64,000 nucleotides of DNA from Cerioporus squamosus (Eukaryota; Basidiomycota; Agaricomycetes; Polyporales; Polyporaceae), in contig JABYQS010000025.1 of assembly GCA_022592435.1 (NCBI GenBank), forward strand, positions 124,001-188,000. The letters run 5' to 3'. The notes below the pieces were generated by a model. That model worked only from the letters and a program-made list of their open reading frames with translations, did not search any database and had not been told where the DNA came from. Position numbers and translations under genes: made by a program. Below, one piece after another: positions 54,972 through 64,000 of the stretch. Position 1 is the first letter of the stretch; each line of letters starts with the position of its first letter.

Positions 54972-56454
54972 ATGATTACCCTTAGTCCTGGTTGCCTCTG
55001 CGACGTGTGCGCAGAGGAGTTCGGCTCGCGCAACCTCCCTCACACCATTCCTTGCGGTGAGTCCGACGTCTCTCCCGTCCTCGGAGAAATTTGCTCATGT
55101 TCATCGTCGTCCTCCCCAGGCCATGTCCTTTGTCTTAACTGCTGCAACAACATCATCAAAAAAACACCTTCGCGTCTCTCGCCCGTCTGTCCTTTCTGTC
55201 GCGTCCAGTTCACGGCCGACTCTGTCCGCCTGATCCGTATCGACTGTGGCAGCGGCTTCGTCACCCCCAAACGCGTCACCAGCCCCGCCCAGGACCACCA
55301 CGATATCGGGGAGGATGATGTCCTACTCTTCAACCCTGGCACTGTCAAGACTCGTGCGGAGGCGAAGAGGCTCGAGTCCAAGGTTGCCCAGGTCGCTGCG
55401 AAGAAGTGTTCCGTGGAGGAGGTGACGACGTTGCACAAGGAGTTGCAGGAGTGGTTGCAGTCGGACAAGCTTGACGAGCAGGTGCGTCGCAAGGATTCTT
55501 TCTTATTGTTCCATTCCTGACCAATTGTATGTAGACCTCGTCTCTCCAGCTCAGTGCCGCCCTCTTGCGGGCCATCCTCGTCAACCATGTCGCGCACTCC
55601 GAGGCTACTCGCATATCCAAGACTGTCGAGTCGCATCTCCGGGAGCGGCTGGAGGAAGCTGCCCTCGAGAAAGAAAAAATGGAGGCTGAGCTGCGTAGCT
55701 TGGTAAGTCAACGGATCAAACTTACCGGTTATAAATACCCACTAACGTCGGAAAATTGCAGCGGTCGCAGTACTCGCAGGTCGCACAAGAGTGCCAAACT
55801 CTACGTGCTGAGCTTAACCGTGCCAAGATCAAGTCGGTCGCTCCCTCATTGGGTGTACCTTCGACGCCACCTCCCAGTGCCGGTCCCCCGATGATGAACC
55901 CGGGCCTTATCTCACCGCCCCGTCCACAGTCGGTGTCCACGGCATCTGCTGGCTCCCGCTCTGGTGCGACCTCGCCGACATCCCCGACTCGCACGTCCTA
56001 CACGCCGTCGTTCCCGTCTCCCCTCGCTCGGCCGCCCACCTCTATCCACGCTCGCACGACGTCCTTGCATGTTGGACAACGATCCATGACGCCTTCTGTT
56101 CGGTCCGGGACTCCCGCTGTCAGCGGCGCTGACATCGCCCGGCCGTCCACGATACCCCCAAAGCCCCGCAGGATGTCCATTTCTACGACTCCGACACCCA
56201 CCAAAATGTCCCGTTCCAGCTCCAGCTCGGACGAAAAAGAGAAGCTGCGCGTCGATGACAAGCAGCGGGAGAAGGACGCCCGGCGTGTCCAGCTGATCCA
56301 ACGCTGGATCCCGTCCGTCGACGCACTGTCGCGCAGCCCACCTACTGGTCGGCCTGAGAAGTTCGAGCCCTCTAGGCCGACGTCGGCTGCGTCCCGCCCG
56401 CATGCTATGCCGCCTCTGCGGTATAAGACGCCCCTGTCCCACGCGTCGCCGTGA
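54972..56454 (+). CDS. RING-finger / coiled-coil protein 3
   Basis: Third member of the RING family. Start ATG at 54972 (MITLSPGCLCDVCAEEFGSR). An intron (GTGAGT...CCCCAG, 55056-55120) falls within the CGH motif: NLPHTIPCG | HVLCLNCCNNII, then PVCPFCRVQFTADSVRLIRI. This RING keeps its frame, unlike the other two copies. Helical and coiled-coil text follows (AEAKRLESKVAQVAAKKCSV, TTLHKELQEWLQSDKL, SHLRERLEEAALEKEKMEAE, YSQVAQECQTLRAELNRAKI), then a Ser/Pro-rich tail ending HASP and TGA. Introns near 55482-55534 and 55703-55761. The intron positions differ from genes 1 and 2, so it is the most distant copy. Likely E3 ligase, substrate unknown. Confidence 0.85.
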
Positions 56455-58897
56455 GGCCAGACGGACTCTACCATCGGTTTGCTATGATTATTTATCATCT
56501 CATCGGATCACTTATTTTCCTCATCTGTTCTGCTGTCGTCGTCAGGATATACTACACGATATACATAGTTCGGCCCTCATCGACACCTTCCGTAATCTCT
56601 TCCTCCGTTTGCCTGCTTATCCGGTCATGGATTGATCCCGGATGCACATACTTCTCTTTGCCTGCGTATATACTTATCTGCTTTCTAGTTCCCTGTACAT
56701 ATTGGGTTTCCAGGTCCCGCACACCGCGCTACCCTCCGCACCTTCCGCGTCCGTTCTCTTGTTGTTGTCCAAGATACCTCTTCCCTTGTTTCCTTTTTGC
56801 TTTGCTCTCCCGCTTCCTGCTCTCCGTTTCCTCTACCTCTCTGACTCTGCCCCGGCTCTCCGTTTGGTCTCGCTCGTCCCTCCGTCTCCTCTCGCCGTCT
56901 CGTGGAGCTCGACTCTAATGCCTCTACCCTTTGCGTCTCTACTACCCCTCCTCGTCTCGGACGAACCCATACCATCTTACAGCTTACCTACTGTCCTGTG
57001 TAGCAATGGTTGTTTCTCCTCCTCTTTTCCTCCTTATTACGCCTCGCTTTCACGACCCGTTACGGATAGAATGTCGTTCACGATTTTGCATTGCAATACG
57101 ATACCTCATGACCCCTTTACATTATAATATTTACGTGTGCCATGGACTTTCAAACGGACTTCCATCGCGAGCAAGCTGTCCAGGTCCGCGCGTGAGGTAC
57201 GTACAGTGAGTTTACGACGAAAATGCTGATGTGTGGTTAGTGTGGACGAACGTTGACGTTGAGCGCCATCGGGACCGGGCATGTCACACGGCATGTCGTT
57301 GCGGTGCAAGCCACGCCACCGAACCGAGGTCCGTCTGGTGCGTGTCTCAACAGCTCAACCCCATTCTGCGCTGCTCCCTCGAATGCTCAGTTATTCATGC
57401 TCGAGAGGCCCCCACGAGCTCCTCGACCGCGGACGATGGGCCGCAAATCGCGGTCGAGAGTGCGGCTCGGATCCAGTTTCCGCCGCGTGCTTGGGAGAAG
57501 AGCGCGGCTGGACCTTCGTCTGAATCGTCATCGCGGACAGGGCGAGGTTCTCGTCTTCGAAATTGAAGTGGCCATGCCAGCAGCCAGCAGCAGAAGATCG
57601 ATCTTGCATGCGCAGGGTGCAGCCGCAGCTCGGGGCGGAGGGCAAGAAGCGGAACTTCCTCAGACACTCGGACGGTGCGATCGAGCGACTCCACACCCCG
57701 AACCGCCACCTTCTTCTGAGTTGCGTGGCCGGAGCTCCAGGGTCTCTCGTGGGTCATGAGGCTAGCAGACGCTGAGCTAGTCTGGGGTCGTCGGGGAGTT
57801 CGGGATGGTCGAAGATATGGTTTGCGCCTCGTAGGCTCGCACGGAGCTCGTCTGACCCATCCATTCACGTTACAGAGTTGGTCGATGGGGACGCGCTGTG
57901 CGGTTGCTGGCCCGGAGTATGCGCTTTCTCCTCGACCGCTGACTTGGTGACTGTCCGCGTTCCGGGAGCTGACTGCGGGCCTGCGGCGGAACATCACTCA
58001 GCTCGGGAAGGCGCGCGTTCTCTCGACCACGTCACCATCATGCGGCCGGGGTTCGTGAACGAACTTACTTACCAAGAACGGCCGTGACGCGGTCGGGCGA
58101 TGGGCGGGGTTGTGACGCGGCCCCCCTCCCATCATCAGTCAATATCGTGCTCACCATGTGGGCAGGCGTGCCGCTGGGTTGCCACGGTCGGATCTTGAAT
58201 CGGTGCGTGGGCAGCAGGTTGGTTGGTTCGTGTTGCTTGCTTGCTCACGCCTGCTGACTTGGCACTTGCAGCGTGGATAGATCGTAGACTGTCGCATGTT
58301 GAGGCCTGAGGGTCGACCGTTGGGGTCCACAAGCAGCACCATGATCGCAAGGCGGATTCCCTCAGCCGGGATGGTGAGTTGCTGCCCTCTCCCGAGTCCG
58401 ACATCTGTTGGCTCACTGTTGTAGGGATCTTGCATGCAGGTGTCAGCGTGAACGAAGAATTCATACCTTCCAGCCAGCGCCATGTCGCGTGGGTATCTTC
58501 ACTTGATATGCGGTACCAGCAAGTACTCGCTAAGGCGTTCATGGGTAAGGGTCCTCAACCTCCGACCGACATGACCGCAGGTGGAAGGTGGACTTGATGA
58601 AGTCATGAACGGAGCGCGGCGCGTACACACAAAGGGACCCGAATGTTGTGGCCACAAAACAGATTCACGAGCCTACAAACTTGTCTCGACCGCGTGCGTT
58701 GTGTTCAGCGTCAGGGTCCTCCCAGGCGTCGTATCGCTCCCCTGCGTCAAACATCGCCCGCGATGTACTGCAATGTCTGTATTGAGTCTTAACTGAGTAT
58801 AGTGGCCTGAACGCGCGGCTACGGGTCCGTGAATAAGTCCTGCACTACGCAGCATGCACAGGTGCCTGTGGGACCAACAGGTCTTCCCACTCAAGCT
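56455..58897. other. gene-poor region between RING gene 3 and the nucleotidyltransferase
   Basis: 56455-57130 is pyrimidine-rich and AT-richer, fitting a long 3'UTR of RING gene 3. A minus-strand frame at 58483-58230 (MALAGRYEFFVHADTCMQDP, later IPAEGIRLAIMVLLVDPNGR) has gene-like codons but no family; it could be an exon of an unrecognised gene. Nothing else is supported. Confidence 0.35.
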
Positions 58898-60594
58898 TTA
58901 GCTGTGCTGAAGACACCCCAGCGAGCCTGGGTACTGCTCCCTGGCTTTGACCTGGAACTTTTTCAAGGTCTCAGAGTAAATTATCCCTGTAACATTCTGC
59001 AGTGCATGAGCCCGGGAGATCAGCTATATATCAAGACGGTATCGGCATCGGAGAGCCTGACCTTCGGAACGAACGGGTCCAGAACGACCACTTTGTACGC
59101 GTTCGGGCTATCGAAGTTGACTCGCGGATGATGCAGTGCATTTCCTGTCGGTAAGTTCGTCGCAGCGTTCCAGCCTACCAACCCGCCGTCGCGGATGCTG
59201 AGTACTGTACTCGTAGACTGATAGTTGTGGACTTGACCCCAGTACCTGCCACGTAGTGAAGCATGCTGTTAATGGAGGACTCGGAGACTCCACCACGTCT
59301 GAAGACGCACCAAAACCACCCACGGAGAACGCTTGCGACATCGTAATGACGCCAGTGTGACCAGTCCTCGCACTGGCCATACCGAATGAGTACTCTGTGG
59401 GGTTGTCCAGTCGTGTCGACGTCCCAGAAATACGTGTTGACAGAGAGGCGCCTGTCTGCTTGTAGGTTTGGCAAATAACATGCTCGCTATGCAAAGTTGT
59501 CTCTGTGAGGGACGACGAGACAAATTCGCGACTCACCTGCAGCCCAGCAATCGTCATCAAAGTCAGCGCATACAGTAGCTGCTGAACGATGTAGGGACGC
59601 CCGGTGTTGACGGTGAATTGAAGCCGACATGTCGTGCCCAGCTCTTGACTCTACGGAGTAACGGTGCGAGAGGCGGTAGTAGTAGACAATAACTCCGAAA
59701 GAGATCGGTCTTGTAACACCCTAATCGGTGATTGACGTTGACATCGCAAGATAATCCGGTCTCAGGATCGGTAAACTTGACTGGAGGCAAGATACTCTTA
59801 AGACGATGGCCGGGTGATTGGACGGAATCGCCTCACCAATTGGAACGGCAGCGGACTGGATACACGACACCGCTTTGTATACTGCCTTCGTCAGGACGTC
59901 CGCGATTGACCTTCGATGCAACAACCAAGGTAAGTCTGTGCGGTGATGGACACAGGCATGAGACCTACGTCACGTCATATATTGCTACAGGTATGCGCGT
60001 CAGTGCAGCACATTGCATGACGAAACAGTTGAAATACTTACGCGGGAGGTCAGACAGGGAGGTCCCTGGCGGAAGACCATGGATTCGGCGACTATCCTTG
60101 AGGAGGAGAGCCTTGAGCTCAAGGATCGTCGTATCGGATTTCATGCATGCTATGCTACTCACGAAAATGCATAGGTCCAGGTCGCTCTCGGGTCGGCCAG
60201 CTCCATAGCATGTGCTTCCAAAAGGACGCACTTTATACCCGCGCCCAAAGTGCTCCTGCAGCAGCACATCCAAATTGTCAATGGTGGACGTCCGAGCGGC
60301 CTTGAAGGCCTTGAATTGTGCGATTCTCTCCTGTAGAGTCGGGTATGGAGTTACGCCTTCGTACAGAAGCACACCAGTACGCCCAAACTGTATGACCCGA
60401 TGAGGTGAGATATTCCTGAGAAGAACTTGAATGGCAGAACAGACCTGAATGATGTTCGAGCGGTATTTCAACCCATCATGTCGTACCGCTGCGGCGTAGA
60501 AGCCACGCGGCTGCGTGAATCCCGAGTGGCCGGGAGGCATCGCTCCGTGACGAGGTCCCCTTGAACCCGCAATCAAGAAACTACAAGAGGACAC
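58898..60594 (-). CDS. Cid1/GLD2-family terminal nucleotidyltransferase
   Basis: Adds nucleotides (A or U) to RNA 3' ends. The N-terminus is basic (MSSCSFLIAGSRGPRHG). SPHRVIQFGRTGVLLYEG and IAQFKAFKAARTSTIDNLDV precede the catalytic motif FGSTCYGAGRPESDLDLC (G-S, then D-x-D). An intron of about 69 nt follows LCIF. Next come SIADVLTKAVYKAVSCIQSA, VKFTDPETGLSCDVNVNHRL (third catalytic Asp in CDVNVN), LLRRVKSWARHVGFNSPSTP and SYCMALTLMTIAGLQ. The later exons give LPNLQADRRLSVNTYFWDVD and the PAP-associated part: YWGQVHNYQSTSTVLSIRDG, VVVLDPFVPK, NVTGIIYSETLKKFQVKARE, ending CLQHS and TAA at 58898. There are many small introns. The choice between poly(A) and poly(U) activity and the compartment cannot be read from sequence. 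The start is uncertain. Confidence 0.85.
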
Positions 60595-61233
60595 CTATCG
60601 GCAACTTGGATGTAATGCCAGGAACGTATCACCTCATACCCTACAGGAGGTCGTGATGACGGGCTCCGGTGTCTGCAATTCGAATTCTCCCCCTGCCGTG
60701 ACGGACAACGGAAGGACGCATTCAACCATTAAAAGCTACGTGTTCCATCCATCCGATTGTCATGTTACTTACTGTGCTGCCTCGTCGGTGTCTGTGGCCC
60801 CTCCTCGGCATGTATGTCGGAAATCGAATCGGATCTGCCGCCGCACAACTAGCTACCGCTTGGAGTACCTGCGATGACTTCCGCATAAGGGTAGCCTTGG
60901 GGTACGAACAGACAGAGATGATATTGGGAACTACTGGGAGGAGGAAGAGAGAGGGCGTTTCTGGCGTGCCGCCGTGCACATGGTCGACTGCTCGAGAGCA
61001 CCTCCACGTGGAAGCTGGCGTAAGCGCTCGATGCATGCTCGAGTATGGGCCGAGCGACCGAGACGGACGCGGTATACAGCGTATACAGCCCCAGATAGCC
61101 CAGAACGAGAGATGCAACAGCTTTCGGAGAAGAATGCATCATACAACAATCGACAACACGATAGGGATACAGAAGATCAGCATGTACCAGTAACAACACA
61201 GCGGTCGGCTACAAGGGCGACAGCACAAGGAGC
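60595..61233. other. intergenic region
   Basis: 639 bp between the start of the nucleotidyltransferase and the stop of eIF3l, both minus. It holds the nucleotidyltransferase promoter and the eIF3l 3' flank. No gene or RNA seen. Confidence 0.4.
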
Positions 61234-63556
61234 TCATGCTGCCTTCGTGCTTCCCCACGCGACCTTTTTGCCACCAGCAGGTGCCGGAGCCGCGGGAGCG
61301 CCTTCCTTCGCGCCCTCCGCAGGCGGGCCGGCAGGCTTGGCCTTCTGCGGGACGGGAAGAGGAGCGGCACGGAGGGTGTCCAGGACGCGCTGCGCGTGCT
61401 CGGTGTTGCGAATGAACCAGCCGGCGTACCGTCTGCCGACCGTCGACTCGGCGATGTGAACCATGTTCTGCGAAGCACGTCAGTCAGAACTGGGTATGCA
61501 TTAGCATAGTGAGAGGACGCACATCGTTGATGACGAAGTCCAGGTCGCTAGTCGAGATCATCTGCCCGTCCAAGAGGCCCTTCTCGTTCTCCACACGGCT
61601 CACGCTGCGGCTCGCCTGCTTCATGACCATCAGCTGCTGCACCATCTCCTCCTCGTCAGCGTCGAGGAAGCCCGCGAGCTTCTTCGCGTCCAGGCTCGTG
61701 TACAGCTTGAGGAAGCTCCGTAGTGTCGGCACGGGTGCCTGCGCGCGCACCTCCGAGAGGAAGAGCGACAGGTGGCGCTGTGCGGGCTCAACAGGGGGCT
61801 CCTCAACGTACGCCGCGAGGAGGTCGGCATCGTCATAGGGAGGGGGGTTGGCGGTGATGAACTTGGGGCAGGCGTACAGGAAGAGCTCCTCGAACGCTGG
61901 GATGCCCTCCTCTCTACAGCACGGATCAACACGCGGGATGGACTAGAGCGGAGATGTCACACGCACCCCCTGGACATCTTCGTGAACTGCTCGCCGTAGC
62001 GCTCTTTGACGATGTTGGATATGTTGTCGTCCACCCGCGTCGGTGAAAGCGCGTTGCAGATCGCGAAGAGAGCGTACATCCGGTCCGCAGTCTTGTTGAT
62101 CTACACCTGGGAGTCAGCATCCATTGCCGCAATGACGCCGCGCAATGGTGGCTCACCTGGTCGTACTGGTAACTCCTGGTGTGATATTGCCGCATGCGGA
62201 GGATAAAATTGAGGATGGACACGAATGTGCGGATCGCGTCCGGATATCTTCGCAGCATGATGTAGCAAAAGCCGACGTAGTAGTAGGTGGTGACATGGCA
62301 GGCGGTAACACGGGTGAACGGTGACTAAACGGGAGTCAGCCACGCCGCGATCTCTCAGGTGAAGAAGCACTGACCTTCTGGTTGAGCTCGACGTTCTCCA
62401 TCACCTTGAGCGCAAGCGTGAAGTCGCCAAGCAAGCTGTGGACGCGGAGAAGACCGATGATACTGAAGTAGCCGAGGAGCTTGTATAATGGCCGGGTCCC
62501 GTACTCGCCAACAATCTCGCTGAACAGAAATTAGTATTTCTTAGGAGCCTACAGCAAAGAGAATCTTACGCGATCTCCTCCGGACTCTTGCCCTCCTGGA
62601 GGGCCACCAAGTGCTCATTGATTTTCGACTTTTGAATGAGAGAGTAGAGGACGTTCAAAACACTGTACGAGCTCCAGACCTGATTGGCATCTGCGAGCAG
62701 GGAGAGCTCCTCCTCCGTCTTTGACTTGACCTTGGAGCGCCATACGCAGAACGACTGGAACTGGTAGATGAATTCATCAATGATGTCCCACAGCCACTGC
62801 TCCGGCAGCTCAAGGGGGACAGGGCCATCCGAGTCTACGAGTCAAGCTATGAGCAAGCCTTCTCAGTCCGCGGGGAAGGGACGCACTGAGAAGATAGTTG
62901 AACAGTTCGCAACTGTTTTCGTAGGAGTGGAAGCGATCGTCGAGGTCGGGACTGAGGCGGGAGTAGACATGACGATAGTAGAGTTCACGGTAGAGAACCA
63001 GGAAGATTTGATCTACAGAACGATCAGCGTTGGTGGTGGGTTTGCGCAACTCGACTTCTCGCAAAGGAGCCCGATAGACACGCACCATCGTTGACCAAGG
63101 GAGCAATTACCTCCGCCTCTGGCCACTCCGTCTTCGAGTAGAACTTCTCTGTTAACCGGTTCCATCCGCTCTCGTATGCAACAGTAATCTCCGCAAGGTT
63201 GTTGTCCAAGACAGCTTGGTGGAAGTGCGCAATGAACTGGAAGCCGTTAGTCTAGAGCGAGGTTACAAGGAAGGATGTGTCCCACTCACGCGCTTCACGA
63301 CATCGGGGATTTGGGCAAAGGCCGCCTGCTGAGCCATCTGCTGTTGTACAGCCAGAATAGTCGCCTCATCTATCCGGGACTGTGCTAGCGTCGGGGCCTC
63401 TTCAACCGTCATACCGAGGTGGACGACATACGCAGGACACGCACCATCTTCGTAAAGGCCGTTCTGACCGTAGTTCCCGATGGCAAGGTTCAGGTCGACG
63501 TCCTGGAGATCCTCGTCCAAGTCGGCATCCCAGAGAGCTTTTCTGTGCTGCGCCAT
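61234..63556 (-). CDS. EIF3L: translation initiation factor eIF3 subunit l
   Basis: PCI-domain subunit of the eIF3 complex that helps load mRNA on the 40S ribosome. Start ATG at 63556 ([20 protein letters not shown]). Exons give [180 protein letters not shown] and [20 protein letters not shown]. The C-terminal winged-helix end is [40 protein letters not shown], then an Ala/Pro/Lys tail and TGA at 61234. It is essentially full length. Presence of eIF3l fits filamentous fungi; budding yeast lacks it. Confidence 0.95.
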
Positions 63557-63828
63557 GCTGTATGCGGCGTTATCGAGACGGAGAGGAGAGCCAGAGAGGA
63601 CGATGAGCGTTGCGGCTAAGTACAGCAAAAATTCAGACGACGCATCTTCGGCGTCTCCACGTGGCTGAGGCGTCCCAGCGCTTGCTTCACCACTGCTCCC
63701 GCCCTCAAACTGCCCTTCAGCTTCAGTCAGTCCTTCCTCGTCGTGCACAACCGTCACCACCACCACCCTCTCCTCCAGCTCAATTTTCGGGTATACTTTC
63801 CTGTCCCTCGTGCTTGAAACCCAGCGCT
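63557..63828. promoter_or_regulatory. divergent promoter region
   Basis: 272 bp between the eIF3l start (-) and the start of the gene that runs off the right edge (+). Head-to-head arrangement suggests shared promoter elements. Confidence 0.35.
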
Positions 63829-64000
63829 ATGCAGAAGTCAGCGCGGCGGTTGAATGTGGTAGTGCGTCAAGCGGGAGCGAGTTCTAGTCGCTCTCCGATA
63901 TACACGCCTAGGAGCAGCCGAACATATACGCAGAACAGCACGGTGAGTCATATGTTGCGTCGTGTATATGGGCAAACACTCCCAATGCAAGGTTGGCTCA
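63829..64000 (+). CDS. partial gene, 5' end only, mitochondrial-type presequence
   Basis: First exon 63829-63942 reads MQKSARRLNVVVRQAGASSS, RSPIYTPRSSRTYTQNST, then GTGAGT. It is rich in Arg and Ser and free of acidic residues, as expected of a mitochondrial targeting signal. The rest lies outside the window, so the product is unknown. Confidence 0.6.
   Translation, partial: MQKSARRLNVVVRQAGASSSRSPIYTPRSSRTYTQNSTVSHMLRRVYGQTLPMQGWL

Overview
This window is nuclear DNA from a filamentous basidiomycete, most likely an Agaricomycete (mushroom or polypore). The evidence is GC-rich coding sequence cut by many 45-80 nt GT-AG introns, tight gene packing on both strands, and genes with typically agaricomycete partners: two DUF6534-type membrane proteins, RING proteins with long Ser/Pro-rich tails, an OTT_1508-like deaminase, and a Ty3/gypsy chromovirus. 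There is no operon, CRISPR or bacterial feature.

Layout. 0.4-2.7 kb: glycerol-3-phosphate acyltransferase (+). 3.3-6.3 kb: RING/coiled-coil gene 1 (-). 6.8-8.7 kb: a divergent pair, a VAMP7-like longin R-SNARE (-) and Sec61 beta (+). 10.7-13.0 kb: RING/coiled-coil gene 2 (-). 13-18 kb: poorly resolved, with scattered coding-like remnants. 18.2-21.4 kb: Mo25/Hym1 scaffold and a Snc-type synaptobrevin (both -). 22.6-26.6 kb: CAMK-like Ser/Thr kinase with a UBA-like segment and long tail (-). 27.0-29.2 kb: GLE1 (-). 29.6-31.9 kb: F-box-like protein, a doubtful small ORF and a small tail-anchored protein with microexons (+). 33.5-38.4 kb: two tandem DUF6534 genes (+). 38.6-41.9 kb: four-RRM nucleolar protein Nop4/RBM28 (-).

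42.1-48.0 kb is a transposon landing zone. A deaminase-family gene is split by a solo LTR, and its 3' end is hit by a young, internally deleted chromovirus. Both insertions have perfect 5-bp target duplications. 49.3-50.1 kb holds a TA-flanked inverted-repeat element with a second TA-flanked element nested inside it. 50-55 kb is otherwise gene-poor. 55.0-56.5 kb: RING/coiled-coil gene 3 (+). 58.9-60.6 kb: Cid1-family terminal nucleotidyltransferase (-). 61.2-63.6 kb: eIF3 subunit l (-). The right edge cuts a gene starting with a mitochondrial-type presequence (+).

Most recognised genes are housekeeping: lipid synthesis, ER translocation, vesicle fusion, mRNA export, ribosome biogenesis, translation initiation and polarity signalling. 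The most interesting signals are: a retroelement whose predicted RNA 5' end can pair with its own primer-binding site (Tf1-like self-priming); nested inverted-repeat elements with a hairpin array; very small exons, including a start codon split by an intron; three RING paralogues, two with the same frame break in the same loop; and a window-wide set of apparent frame breaks that all lack exactly one base, which points to assembly base-drop as the first thing to exclude.
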